DNA from: Bacteroidota bacterium
GTDB lineage: Bacteria; Bacteroidota; Bacteroidia; Chitinophagales; Saprospiraceae
Direction of reading: 5' to 3'
Assembly (NCBI GenBank): GCA_024743405.1
Contig: JANSWP010000002.1
Location: forward strand, 1-64,000
Length of the DNA stretch: 64,000 nucleotides
A program made the position numbers and the translations under genes. The notes beneath the pieces are model-generated. The model did not search any database. It was not told where the DNA came from and worked only from the letters and a program-made list of their open reading frames with translations. Below, piece after piece: positions 51,575 to 60,728 of the stretch (positions are counted from its first letter, which is position 1; every line of letters starts with the position of its first letter).

Positions 51575-51668
51575 GGTATTACGTTTATTGAATCTAAACA
51601 GTTGGCAGCTTTTTAACTCTTAAAAAGAGATAAAAACATTTTAAAGACTGATCGCTGCGAACTAAAAA

Positions 51669-52511
51669 CTACTTTTTAAGTATTTTCTTTATTGAATTTG
51701 CTTCTTCAATTAATTTGTAAAAGGTTTCAAAATCATTTTTAATCAAAAGGCTTCGAAATCGTGCCAAAGTATTAATGTGCTCATCCAAAACATCTAAGAT
51801 GTTATCCCTGTTTTGCCGAAAAATAGGTGTCCACATATCAGGGGAACTCTTCGCCAAACGTACTGTTGACCCAAACCCACTACTTGCCAATTCGAATATG
51901 CGTTCTTCATCTCTTTCTTTTTCCAAAACGGTCAATGCCAAAGCAAAAGAACTAATATGTGAGATGTGAGATACATAAGCGGCATGTACATCATGCTCTT
52001 TTCCATTTAAAAAAGCAATGTTCATTGGAATAGACTCATACAAGCACTTCACTTTATATAATGCTTCTTCTGAACTGTCCATTTCGTCACAAATTACCGT
52101 GTATTTATTATCGAATAAATTCGGGACGGCCGCCTCAATACCTGAAAATTCTGTTCCTGCCATTGGATGCGTCGCAACGAAATTTTGACGTTTAGGATGA
52201 TTTTTTACAATCTCTAGTAGTCCTTCTTTTGTCGAACCAACATCCATAACAATCTGATCTTCAATTAGGCTTAAAATATTCGGCAATAATTCTAACATCA
52301 CATCCATAGGCGTCGAAAGAATAATAATATCCGCCTTATTGACGCCCTCTTCCAAACCTACCCCTTCATCAATAATTCGACGACGCAGGGCTTTGTCAAT
52401 ACTTTCATTGTTTGCATCAACACCAATTATATGCTTCGCAAATCCATTCTCTTTTAGAGTAATCGCTAAACTTCCTCCCATTAATCCTATACCTATAATC
52501 GTTATGGTCAT
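51669..52511 (-). CDS. tyrA: Prephenate dehydrogenase
   Basis: A 280-residue NAD(P)-dependent enzyme converting prephenate to 4-hydroxyphenylpyruvate for tyrosine. The cofactor motif GIGLMGGSLAITLKENG is at the N-terminus. The catalytic HPMAGTEFSGIEAA and the conserved HDVHAAYVSHISH follow. It overlaps the aminotransferase gene upstream by four bases, and the DAHP synthase gene follows 94 bases later. It has no ACT domain, so tyrosine feedback must work otherwise. Confidence 0.95.
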   Translation of the reverse strand: MTITIIGIGLMGGSLAITLKENGFAKHIIGVDANNESIDKALRRRIIDEGVGLEEGVNKADIIILSTPMDVMLELLPNILSLIEDQIVMDVGSTKEGLLEIVKNHPKRQNFVATHPMAGTEFSGIEAAVPNLFDNKYTVICDEMDSSEEALYKVKCLYESIPMNIAFLNGKEHDVHAAYVSHISHISSFALALTVLEKERDEERIFELASSGFGSTVRLAKSSPDMWTPIFRQNRDNILDVLDEHINTLARFRSLLIKNDFETFYKLIEEANSIKKILKK

Positions 52512-53671
52512 TTATAAAAAAATCTAATTTTTTGAATAGCTTTTTCAAACGCCTCTACTTTATTACAAAGTGATGCTCGAATATATCTTTCTCCTCTCGA
52601 CCCAAAAATGCCTCCTGGTGTAATAAAAACATGAGTCTTATTCAAAATCTCATCAGAGAGTTCAAATCCATTTCGACAATCATTTGGCACTTTTGCCCAA
52701 ACAAACATCCCTACCGAATCTTTTGAATATTCACAACCGATTAAATCATATAATTCGTAAACCTTTTCACGACGTTTTTCATAAATTTTATTTAAGTCTT
52801 TATACCAATTCTCATTATTTCGTAATGCTTGGACTGCCGCTAATTGAAGTGGACGAAACATTCCCGAATCCATATTCGACTTAAATCGAAGAATTGTTTG
52901 AATATAGGCTGAATCACCCGCCAACATTCCTATGCGCCAACCTGCCATATTTTGGGATTTACTCAAAGAATTTAGCTCCAAAGCTAATTCTCGGGCACCT
53001 TCTACCGAAAAAATACTCAACAAGTCATCATTCAAAACAAAACTATAGGGGTTATCATTGACAATTAATATTTGATGTTTTTTAGCAAATGAAATTAATT
53101 GTTCAAAAAACGATTTTGAAGCCTTAGTTCCTGTTGGCATATGAGGATAATTGACCCACATCAATTTGACTTTCGATAAATCATGCTGTTCAATTGCTTC
53201 AAAGTTTGGCAACCAACCATTTTCTTCAAATAACTCATAGTCAATTACCTCTGCGCCCGCCAACGTCGAAACCGTCCGATAAGCTGGATATCCTGGATTC
53301 GGAACCAAGACTTTATCTCCATTCTCCAAAAAAGCCATCGCAATATGCATTAAGCCCTCTTTTGAGCCAATTAATGGCAAAATTTCATTGGATGGATTGA
53401 GGTCTATTTTGAAATATTTACGATACCAACTCGCAAATGCTTCCCTCAACTCAATGATCCCCGAATAACTTTGATAAGCATGATTATTCGGATTTTTACT
53501 TTCCTCTATTAAAGTATTGATCGTCTCTTCTGAAGGCGGTAAATCTGGACTTCCAATTCCTAAATTCAAAACCTCAATTCCTTCGGCTCGCATTGCGGCA
53601 ATTTCTCTCAACTTTTTGGAGAAATAGTATTCTTTAACATCGCCTAATCGATTCGCTGGTTTTATAATCAT
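52508..53671 (-). CDS. Class I/II aminotransferase, probable aromatic aminotransferase
   Basis: A 387-residue fold-type I PLP enzyme. It has NLGIGSPDLPPSEE, the PLP-phosphate region GSKEG, the Asn/Asp-Tyr region VNYPHMPTGTKA and NDNPYSFVL, the Schiff-base Lys in SLSKSQNMAGWRIGML, and the C-terminal Arg in RYIRASLCN. Its place between pheA and tyrA strongly suggests transamination of phenylpyruvate and 4-hydroxyphenylpyruvate, the last step to Phe and Tyr. The sequence resembles LL-DAP or aspartate aminotransferases as well, so specificity is by context. It overlaps tyrA by four bases. Confidence 0.88.
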   Translation of the reverse strand: MIIKPANRLGDVKEYYFSKKLREIAAMRAEGIEVLNLGIGSPDLPPSEETINTLIEESKNPNNHAYQSYSGIIELREAFASWYRKYFKIDLNPSNEILPLIGSKEGLMHIAMAFLENGDKVLVPNPGYPAYRTVSTLAGAEVIDYELFEENGWLPNFEAIEQHDLSKVKLMWVNYPHMPTGTKASKSFFEQLISFAKKHQILIVNDNPYSFVLNDDLLSIFSVEGARELALELNSLSKSQNMAGWRIGMLAGDSAYIQTILRFKSNMDSGMFRPLQLAAVQALRNNENWYKDLNKIYEKRREKVYELYDLIGCEYSKDSVGMFVWAKVPNDCRNGFELSDEILNKTHVFITPGGIFGSRGERYIRASLCNKVEAFEKAIQKIRFFYK

Positions 53672-53755
53672 TTTTCTATGGTGTCAAATTTCAAGATTAA
53701 AGTGTAAGGCGATTTGTTAGTGTTCCGGAATTCAACTAACTCCAAAAACCTTCTT

Positions 53756-54643
53756 TTAATATTCAAAATGGTCGCCTCCTTCATACGCTCCCATTACTTT
53801 CAAATTGGTTGTCAATGGTCGAATTGCATCTAATGCTTGTTTCCAACTCACTTTACCCTTAATTACAAAATCAACAAAGAACATATATTCCCATTGCTTC
53901 CCAATAATTGGTGTAGATTGAATTTTGGTCAAATTTAAATCATAAGCCGACATCAAAGCCAACACTTTATGTAAACTCCCAACTTCATGTTCAATACTAA
54001 AACAGAGTGAAACCTTGTTCGCAGATTCAATTTCTTCCACGGTTTCTTCCCTTCTCAAAACTAAAAATCTAGTATAATTTAGTTTGTTCGTTTCGATGCT
54101 TGATCCTATGATTTCCAAACCATATAAATCAGCTGCCAATGTGCTCGCAATAGCTCCCACATCCTGTAAATTTTCATCTCTAACAATTTTGGCACTTAAA
54201 GCAGTATCTGTCGTTTCTACCAAATGGATATGTGGATAATTCATAAAAAAACCACGGCACTGTGCAATTGCCATGTAGTGAGAATGAACTTCCTTTAAAT
54301 CCTCCACTTTTTGACCGGGAAGAACCATTAAATTTTGCTTAATTCTCAAATAGACCTCACCGACAATTTTTAGTTTCGAGTCATTTAACAAATTAAAATT
54401 GGGCATTATTGACCCTGCTAGCGTATTCTCAATCGCCATTAAAGCCGTATCTGCTTCTCCTTTTTCCACCATTTCAACTACTTCATTAAAAGTATTCGCT
54501 GGTGCAATAGCGATTCCTTCTTCTTTAAAAAACAAATGGGCGGCAATTTCATGAAAGGCTCCTGAGTACCCTTGAATGGCAACTCTTCTCACCTGAATTT
54601 CCGAATCACTATCAGTCGTCGAACTAGTTTCTTGCATGATCAT
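53756..54643 (-). CDS. pheA: Prephenate dehydratase with ACT domain
   Basis: A 295-residue enzyme turning prephenate into phenylpyruvate. The catalytic domain (about 18-200) has VAIQGYSGAFHEIAAHLFF, ALMAIENTLAGSIMPNFNLL and the terminal NYTRFLVLRREE with its Thr-Arg-Phe. The ACT domain (about 208-290) has SLCFSIEHEVGSLHKVLALM and NLTKIQSTPI. The Phe-binding motifs of other PheA ACT domains (GALV and ESRP) are altered to GSLH and QSTP, so Phe feedback may be weak. Start is ATG at 54643 or the in-frame ATG two codons later. It is the first gene of the operon, downstream of two attenuators. Confidence 0.95.
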   Translation of the reverse strand: MIMQETSSTTDSDSEIQVRRVAIQGYSGAFHEIAAHLFFKEEGIAIAPANTFNEVVEMVEKGEADTALMAIENTLAGSIMPNFNLLNDSKLKIVGEVYLRIKQNLMVLPGQKVEDLKEVHSHYMAIAQCRGFFMNYPHIHLVETTDTALSAKIVRDENLQDVGAIASTLAADLYGLEIIGSSIETNKLNYTRFLVLRREETVEEIESANKVSLCFSIEHEVGSLHKVLALMSAYDLNLTKIQSTPIIGKQWEYMFFVDFVIKGKVSWKQALDAIRPLTTNLKVMGAYEGGDHFEY

Positions 54644-54667
54644 TTCCTATGCGTGATTTTTTGAGGC

Positions 54668-54735
54668 AAAAAAAAAGCCCCAACAGTGTAGGACTTTTAT
54701 GTATATCAAGTTGATAATATTCAATAAAGTCCCTA
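54668..54735 (-). promoter_or_regulatory. Attenuator 2: antiterminator and terminator before pheA
   Basis: On the minus strand the stop codon of leader peptide 2 (TAG, 54735-54733) is followed at once by GGACTTT (54732-54726), the exact complement of AAAGTCC (54697-54691). AAAGTCC also pairs with GGGCTTT (54680-54674) to form a terminator with a run of T (54673-54668). The two pairings exclude each other. A small hairpin TACGG/CCGTA (54747-54743 and 54738-54734) over the stop region may pause polymerase. This is the classic layout for ribosome-mediated attenuation. Confidence 0.85.
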
Positions 54736-54795
54736 CGGTGAACCGTAAAAGAAAAAATAAAAAAAGTTAAAATTTTGGTTATGGTTAGGTTGCAT
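54733..54795 (-). CDS. Leader peptide 2, Phe/Tyr-rich (20 aa)
   Basis: ATG at 54795 to TAG at 54733 encodes MQPNHNQNFNFFYFFFYGSP, with 6 Phe and 2 Tyr in 9 consecutive residues (positions 9-17). Stalling at these codons when Phe-tRNA or Tyr-tRNA is short would leave the antiterminator at 54726-54732 free; reaching the stop codon would cover it. It lies 22 bases after the T-tract of terminator 1 and has no promoter of its own, so it is transcribed only if attenuator 1 is read through. Confidence 0.85.
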   Translation of the reverse strand: MQPNHNQNFNFFYFFFYGSP

Positions 54796-54814
54796 CGTGT
54801 TTGGTTAGGTCTAG

Positions 54815-54884
54815 TCAAAAAAAAAGTCCCGCAGTGCAGGACTTTAAATTTTATCTTTTATCGAACAACAAAATTTTTAGCCCT
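54815..54884 (-). promoter_or_regulatory. Attenuator 1: antiterminator and terminator
   Basis: The stem AAAGTCC (54845-54839) with GGACTTT (54829-54823), extendable by inner pairs, is followed by T-tract 54822-54817. Upstream, AGGGCT (54884-54879), 7 bases after the leader 1 stop codon, can pair with AGTCCT (with one G-U) to block that stem. A hairpin TTTTGG/CCAAAA (54900-54895 and 54889-54884) overlaps the stop codon, similar to the pause hairpin of module 2. The design parallels attenuator 2 closely, including the shared AAAGTCC arm. Confidence 0.85.
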
Positions 54885-54890
54885 TTTGGA

Positions 54891-54947
54891 TTAACCAAAA
54901 AAATAAAAGCTAAAAAAGTAAAATGAAAAATTGTTATTCGAGTTCAT
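54891..54947 (-). CDS. Leader peptide 1, Phe/Tyr-rich (18 aa)
   Basis: ATG at 54947 to TAA at 54891 encodes MNSNNNFSFYFFSFYFFG, with 7 Phe and 2 Tyr in 11 residues. It starts about 13 bases after the expected transcription start. All 7 Phe codons are TTT. No Shine-Dalgarno sequence is seen, as is normal for Bacteroidota. The match of a Phe-rich minigene, terminator and pheA leaves little doubt that it is a regulatory leader. Confidence 0.88.
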   Translation of the reverse strand: MNSNNNFSFYFFSFYFFG

Positions 54948-54966
54948 ATCATTTATTTAATAGGCA

Positions 54967-54998
54967 CAAACCTATGATCTTATTTATATAAATGCAAA
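54967..54998 (-). promoter_or_regulatory. Promoter of the Phe/Tyr operon
   Basis: On the minus strand TTTG (54998-54995) and TAGGTTTG (54974-54967) are separated by 20 bases, an excellent match to the Bacteroidota promoter TTTG-N19-23-TAnnTTTG. The predicted start near 54960 places leader peptide 1 directly downstream. It is the only promoter I find upstream of pheA. Confidence 0.85.
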
Positions 54999-55055
54999 TT
55001 TGTTTTGTTTTTTTTAAAATAATCCCAATGAATCAACCAAATTAATGTCGATTTA

Positions 55056-56639
55056 TTAATTCTTTCCGATTACATCAACCTTAATTCGCTCATCTCGATT
55101 CGCCAATTCCCATGTTGTATGAAAAACTAACTTGGCGATTTTTTCCATTTTATCAAAATTAATTTTCTCAACAGTGTCCGAAGGTTTGTGATAATCTACA
55201 TGCGTTCCACTGAAATAAAAAATCGCGGGGATTCCTTTTTCCGCAAAATTATAATGGTCAGACCGATAGTAATATCGATTTGGATCTTTGGGGTCATTGT
55301 ATTTATAATCCAATTCTAAATTCGTGAAATTCTTATTCGCCGCCTCGTTGATTTTATGCAAATCAGTACTCAACCTATTCGATCCAATCACATAAATATA
55401 ATTTGGATTGCCTGCATGTTTTTCATCAACCCTTCCGACCATGTCAACATTAACATTCGCCACAGTATTCTCGAGTGGAAAGATTGGAAATTCGGCGTAA
55501 TACTTTGAACCTAAAAGTCCTTTTTCTTCACCACTAACTAGCATACACAATACACTTCGGCGAGGACCATGCCCTTTAGCTTTGGCTTCTACCAGTGCTT
55601 CTGCAACTTCCAAAACAGAACTGGTACCCGAACCATTATCATCTGCGCCATTGAAGATCGATTCTCCCTTTTTGCCTAAATGATCATAATGAGCGGTGAC
55701 TACTACCACTTCGTTTTTCAATTTTTCATCTATCCCTTCAATAAATCCTAAAACATTTGAACCCAAAATTTGACGAACGGCTTTCTTTTGATTCAACTCA
55801 ATTTTTGATTTCAGCTTTACGTTTATAGGTTTTCCTGATACTTTAATCTCATCTCTCGCTTTTATGACCTTATTATAGTTTTTACCCATAATCTTTTTTG
55901 CAATTTCTGTTGAAATGAAAAGATTATTAGCATAGTTTTTTTCTGGAAATTCTCCCGCTCCAAACCTCATCCCCCCTGACAATAAGTATTTATTGAAATC
56001 TTGAAGATTCTTTTTGAAACTATTATCAATAATTAAAATCGCTTTAGCTCCCTTTTCATAAGCTGTTTTTGCCTTTCTACGCCAGTTCGAAGTCCATGTC
56101 GATGCCTCTTCAGAACCTGTCAAATGCGAAATACCATCTCTATTCATTGGCTCACCGTCATAAATCAATAATACTTTATCCTTAACATTTACCCCTTTAT
56201 AATCGCTATATTTTTCATCATCAATTCCATATCCCAGGAATAAAACCTTTTTCGCTTCAACCTTTTTATCACTATTAGTATTTGGATATGCATAATATTC
56301 CCACTGATGTTTAAACCGTTTCTTATTAATGTTCAAATTAATATCATCCCAACGCTCACGAGTAAACGCAATAGCTTGAAAATAAGAACCTTCCTCAACA
56401 ACTCCTGGCAGTCCCATCATTTTGAATTGCTCCGCAAGATAATTAGCAGCTTTTCGCTGTCCTTTGGTTCCAGTTTCACGTCCCTCAAAGTCATTAGATG
56501 CTATAATTGTCAAATGATCTTTTAATTCAGAAGCAGTAATCGTATTTGCTATTTCTTGCTGAATTTCATAGGGATTGTATTGTGAAAAAAGAAGAGAATT
56601 AAATGACCATAGAATTAATACAAAAATTAGTCTTTTCAT
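55056..56639 (-). CDS. Exported M28 zinc peptidase with inserted PA domain
   Basis: A 527-residue exported peptidase with signal peptide MKRLIFVLILWSFNSLLFSQ. The domain at about 45-110 starts the M28 fold (ASNDFEGRETGTKGQRKAANYLAEQ), a PA domain follows (KGVNVKDKVLLIYDGEPMN to about 290), and the di-zinc core continues with TAHYDHLGKKG, GADDNGSGTSSVLEVAEAL, VSGEEKGLLGSKYYAE and NVDMVGR. The final His is in YHKPSDTVEKIN. It resembles aminopeptidase Y/S-type enzymes that remove N-terminal residues from peptides in the periplasm. No T9SS domain is visible. Confidence 0.93.
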   Translation of the reverse strand: MKRLIFVLILWSFNSLLFSQYNPYEIQQEIANTITASELKDHLTIIASNDFEGRETGTKGQRKAANYLAEQFKMMGLPGVVEEGSYFQAIAFTRERWDDINLNINKKRFKHQWEYYAYPNTNSDKKVEAKKVLFLGYGIDDEKYSDYKGVNVKDKVLLIYDGEPMNRDGISHLTGSEEASTWTSNWRRKAKTAYEKGAKAILIIDNSFKKNLQDFNKYLLSGGMRFGAGEFPEKNYANNLFISTEIAKKIMGKNYNKVIKARDEIKVSGKPINVKLKSKIELNQKKAVRQILGSNVLGFIEGIDEKLKNEVVVVTAHYDHLGKKGESIFNGADDNGSGTSSVLEVAEALVEAKAKGHGPRRSVLCMLVSGEEKGLLGSKYYAEFPIFPLENTVANVNVDMVGRVDEKHAGNPNYIYVIGSNRLSTDLHKINEAANKNFTNLELDYKYNDPKDPNRYYYRSDHYNFAEKGIPAIFYFSGTHVDYHKPSDTVEKINFDKMEKIAKLVFHTTWELANRDERIKVDVIGKN

Positions 56640-56769
56640 GCTTTAGTAGTTTTCTTGCTAGGAAAAAATCAGTTAAAAGTGAAAAATAGCGTTTCAAACA
56701 AGACTATTAGAAGGGATGGTGTTGAATGTCTAATTTTGTGATGGATGAGAGAGATTTAAAAAAATTGGA

Positions 56770-57210
56770 TTAAGAACAAGCAATCTTCCCAACTCTCCGA
56801 CCGTGTCGCCCACCTTCAAATTCACTATCTAAAAAAGCTTTGACCATATCTAGAGCCATTTTTTTACTTACAAACCGAACTGGAATAGCCAGCACATTTG
56901 CATTATTATGCTGTCTTGCCAACGCTGCTAAAGATACCTTCCAACACAATGCCGCTCGAATACCTTGGTGTTTATTTGCTGTCATAGCTACACCATTTCC
57001 ACTTCCACACAGTACAATGCCTAAATCAGCCTTTTTGTTTTCGACATTAGTTGCCACAGGATGAACAAAATCAGGATAATCGACTGATTCCAGCGAATTT
57101 GTGCCAAAATCTAAAACTTCGATTCCTCGTTTATTGAGCAATCGCTTGATAGAGTCTTTGTATGGAAAACCGGCATGATCGCCGCCAATTGCAATGGTCT
57201 TAATATTCAT
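56770..57210 (-). CDS. rpiB: Ribose-5-phosphate isomerase B
   Basis: A 146-residue enzyme interconverting ribose-5-phosphate and ribulose-5-phosphate in the pentose phosphate pathway. The active-site residues are in IGGDHAGFPYKDSIKRLL, VLDFGTNS and VLCGSGNGVAMTANKHQGIRAALC (with the catalytic Cys). The late HNNANVLAIPVRFVS and EGGRHGRRVGKIA are standard. The distance to DUF2723 (start 57293 end) leaves them as separate transcripts on the same strand. Confidence 0.95.
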   Translation of the reverse strand: MNIKTIAIGGDHAGFPYKDSIKRLLNKRGIEVLDFGTNSLESVDYPDFVHPVATNVENKKADLGIVLCGSGNGVAMTANKHQGIRAALCWKVSLAALARQHNNANVLAIPVRFVSKKMALDMVKAFLDSEFEGGRHGRRVGKIACS

Positions 57211-57292
57211 AATGATATAAAATTAAAAATCTTTGGACAAGGGTAAGTCCTCATCCAAAGATTTTGATAGTTACAATTTTTGCTCACCCCAT

Positions 57293-60200
57293 TTAATCAG
57301 GTACATTCATTTTAGTTAAATCATAATCAGCAAACATCTCTTCTATTCTCTTCAAAAATTCTGTATCTCCTGCTTTTTCGACCTCTCGCTTAATAGCAAA
57401 TTGAGTACCCATGGCCAATTCGAAATCTTGACCAAAACTACCTGTTTCTCTCTCTAAATGTCTTGGATCAATGGATTGATAGAATTCAAGATGATCAAGT
57501 GTCTCCGTAGCCAACGTTTCAATATGTGACTTAGCCTGCTCATATCCGCCCGCATCGATCATAACTTTTAACATTTGCCAAGTATTGTAATCATATGTAA
57601 AATTAAAATTAGGGAAGGACGTCAAATATTTTTCGATCAAATCAATCGCCTTCTGATTTTGACCTTGACGCTGTGCAGCCCGAGCAGCCCGCATAATAAT
57701 CACTCGATGGCTCTGAATACTTGGTCCATAACTTCGATCCACAAAAGTTTCCGTCTTATCAAAATTACCCCATCTAAATTTATTCATCACATTATCATAC
57801 ACGTGATCAACGCTCACTCGACCATTCCCATAGACATATAGACCTTTTTCACTAGTTGATTTGACCGGGACGATTCTCAACCCTAAACCTTCTAACTGCA
57901 TATAATCATCTAAGCCAAACATTTTATCAGGTCGACACGTCACAGCAAAATAAACTGGGCGATCCCAGATATTCGAAACAATGACATCCAATACTGCCAA
58001 TTCATCTTTAACCAAATAATTTTTGCCGTTCAAATTAATTGGAATCTGATTAACAACCCCAACTGTATCCGCAGGCGTTAATGCCCCAACTTCAACAGCC
58101 TTATCCAAATCAACTGGCAATGAAACATTTCGCGTAGGCATGAAACTATACAATGTTCGACCACTCTGACCTTTTAAAATGTGGTCTTCTCCAATCCATT
58201 TTAAGAATTGCTGAGCCGACATTGGTTTATCATTTCCGCTTGGGTTATAATACAAAGTGGTATTTCGCTTTTTACCTCGATATGATTCTCTTGGAATAGT
58301 CATTTTAATTGGAGGAGAATCATTTACTTTTCTTCTTAATTGGTCAATGTACCAATCTACTGCGATCAAACTTAAATTCACTACCCTAACATCTGTCCGT
58401 ATTTTTTCAACCTCTTGGGCGTACCAAAGCGGATAGGTATCATTATCACCATAGGTAAATATAATCGCATTCGGTTCGCAAGATTCTAGGAAATTAGACG
58501 CATAATCTCTAGCTCCAGAATGATGACTTCTAGTATGGTCATCAAAATTGACGGTTCCCATTAAAAGTGGCGCAGACAATACTATTACGGAACCTAATAC
58601 AGCCGCCGCTTTACCGTCCATTTTGGAACGCAGGATTTCAAAAAGCGCAAGTGCACCCATCCCTATCCAAATAGCAAATGTAAAAAAGGAACCTACCAGT
58701 ACATAATCTCTTTCACGAGGTTCATTCGGAGGCTGATTAGAGTAAATAATAATTCCAATCCCCGTGACTATAAACATCGCTAAGAGGGCCATTGCGTCAT
58801 TGGTATTTCTCTTTAAATGAAACCAAAGCCCAAAAAATCCAAATATTAACGGAAGCAAATAATAATGATTACGTGCCTTATGATTTTTCATTGCCTCTGG
58901 TAATTCATCCATATTATAAAGACGAGATTCATCTAAAAATGAAATACCTGTCGACCAATGCCCACTTTTTTTATCCCATGAATAATAACCTTGTTCTCCA
59001 TTTTGACGACCTGAGAAATTCCACATAAAATATCGCCAATACATCCAGCCCAATTGGTATTTGAAAAAATAATTAACATTATCAATAAATGTGGGCTCAC
59101 CATTGGGCTTATCTATCCAATTTCGATATTTTTCAGGACGACCTTGTGTCGCATCACTCATTCTAGGAAAAAATAATTTACCGCCATATACGTAAGAAAC
59201 TTTCTCATCCACAATTGCATATTCCTCAACCGGATTCCCTTTATCATCTTGTGTTATTTGTCCGTATCTTTCTTCTATTTTATTATCAACTGGATCCTGA
59301 GTAAAATTTGGTCCATATAAAAGAGGGCGCTCTCCATATTGTTCCCGATTCAAATAAGGCAATAATCTCATCGGGTCAGAAGGATTATTCATATTAATCG
59401 GTGTATTGGCATTTGCCCGAATAACAACCACTCCAATTGTTGAAAATCCAATCACCACCATCATACCACTCACTAAAGCTAATTGCATCAATGCATTTTT
59501 CTTTTGATGTGCATATCTCAACCCAAAAAAGAATATGGCAGCTACTATCAAAACGGTGGGAATGATACCTGTATTAAATGGCATTCCAAATCCATTAACA
59601 GTCATTAATTCCATGTTTTTCCAAAGGCTTGGAATACCCGTAATGACTAATTTCTGAATGATTCCAATGACAACTACACCAACTCCGGCAGAGCCCATAG
59701 CCGTCAAAAATTTGTTCATATTAAACCCATTATCACTTCGGTAAGCATCATAGCCAATATAACCAATCACCGATACGACTAAGGCAAAAAGACCAACTCG
59801 CATCCCAAAACTATCCACCAAATTTCCAAACTCAACAATAAATGAAGCCAAGATGATAGCAATCAATGGTGCAGCCACAATCGAAATTATAGTTCCTAAT
59901 CCTCTCAATATTGGGCTATTGATATTCTTTTTATAGGCATACAACATCGCCAACGCAGGGAAGGTCAACAAACTCAACAAGTGGACGCCCATAGAAAGAG
60001 CCGCTGTAAAAAACGTCAGAGCAATCCATTTATCTGACTCAGCAGAATCTGGTAAATAATACCATTTAGTCCCTGCCCAAAGTGTCAAACAGGTAAAGAA
60101 GGTAGACATCGCATAAACCTCGCCTTCAACTGCTGAAAACCAAACAGATGTCGCAAATGCCATTGCCAAACCACCTGCAATACCAGCACCTGCTAAAGCA

Positions 60201-60574
60201 ATATTTTGACCTTCATTAGTCTCTTTACCTCTTCCGACTAATGCTAGTTTCCCAAAAAGCATGGTCACCCAACAAATAAACATGGCACCAAAGGCAGTGC
60301 ATATTCCTGACATAATATTCACCGCAAAAGATATGTTTTCCGGATTGGCAGCTGTATCAGAAAATAACTCTGCTAAATAGGTGAAAACTCTTCCAACCAA
60401 AAGAAACATCGGTGCCCCTGGAGGGTGAACTACCTGTAATTTATAGGCTCCTAAAACAAACTCCCCACAGTCCCACAAACTACCTGTGCGCTCAGCGGAA
60501 AGAAAAAAGACAACAGCAGCAATGGCAAAAACTAACCAGCCTGCAATATTTGTGATTCGTTTAAACGAGTTCAT
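57293..60574 (-). CDS. DUF2723 / GT117-type polytopic membrane protein
   Basis: A protein of about 1093 residues starting at the ATG at 60574 (MNSFKRITNIAGWLVFAIAA); the frame runs 19 codons further to 60631, a stretch not conserved in type. About eleven membrane helices occupy residues 10-420 and 560-690, with the signature ERTGSLWDCGEFVLGAYKLQ and HPPGAPMFLLVGRV, and a C-terminal soluble domain of about 380 residues with a TPR-like end (QGQNQKAIDLIEKYL). Family GT117 enzymes are proposed lipid-linked-sugar-dependent protein O-glycosyltransferases, characteristic of Bacteroidota. The substrate is unproven. Confidence 0.9.
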   Translation of the reverse strand: MNSFKRITNIAGWLVFAIAAVVFFLSAERTGSLWDCGEFVLGAYKLQVVHPPGAPMFLLVGRVFTYLAELFSDTAANPENISFAVNIMSGICTAFGAMFICWVTMLFGKLALVGRGKETNEGQNIALAGAGIAGGLAMAFATSVWFSAVEGEVYAMSTFFTCLTLWAGTKWYYLPDSAESDKWIALTFFTAALSMGVHLLSLLTFPALAMLYAYKKNINSPILRGLGTIISIVAAPLIAIILASFIVEFGNLVDSFGMRVGLFALVVSVIGYIGYDAYRSDNGFNMNKFLTAMGSAGVGVVVIGIIQKLVITGIPSLWKNMELMTVNGFGMPFNTGIIPTVLIVAAIFFFGLRYAHQKKNALMQLALVSGMMVVIGFSTIGVVVIRANANTPINMNNPSDPMRLLPYLNREQYGERPLLYGPNFTQDPVDNKIEERYGQITQDDKGNPVEEYAIVDEKVSYVYGGKLFFPRMSDATQGRPEKYRNWIDKPNGEPTFIDNVNYFFKYQLGWMYWRYFMWNFSGRQNGEQGYYSWDKKSGHWSTGISFLDESRLYNMDELPEAMKNHKARNHYYLLPLIFGFFGLWFHLKRNTNDAMALLAMFIVTGIGIIIYSNQPPNEPRERDYVLVGSFFTFAIWIGMGALALFEILRSKMDGKAAAVLGSVIVLSAPLLMGTVNFDDHTRSHHSGARDYASNFLESCEPNAIIFTYGDNDTYPLWYAQEVEKIRTDVRVVNLSLIAVDWYIDQLRRKVNDSPPIKMTIPRESYRGKKRNTTLYYNPSGNDKPMSAQQFLKWIGEDHILKGQSGRTLYSFMPTRNVSLPVDLDKAVEVGALTPADTVGVVNQIPINLNGKNYLVKDELAVLDVIVSNIWDRPVYFAVTCRPDKMFGLDDYMQLEGLGLRIVPVKSTSEKGLYVYGNGRVSVDHVYDNVMNKFRWGNFDKTETFVDRSYGPSIQSHRVIIMRAARAAQRQGQNQKAIDLIEKYLTSFPNFNFTYDYNTWQMLKVMIDAGGYEQAKSHIETLATETLDHLEFYQSIDPRHLERETGSFGQDFELAMGTQFAIKREVEKAGDTEFLKRIEEMFADYDLTKMNVPD

Positions 60575-60728
60575 TGATCTTAAAATATTTCTTCGTGATG
60601 ATGAATTAGGAATAATAAATCTATCGCCCAATAATTATATCAATAAATACTTAATTGATTATCAGTCATTTACCATTCATTCTTCTACATTCTAAAATGT
60701 TTTGGAAATACATCTGAAAAAAGCGATG

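Noticed and set aside
54624-54818. 64-codon minus-strand frame across the pheA leader, beginning with TTG
   Set aside because: It starts with TTG inside the T-tract end of terminator 1, covers terminator 2 and runs into pheA in another frame. The ATG-started Phe-rich minigenes explain the region better.
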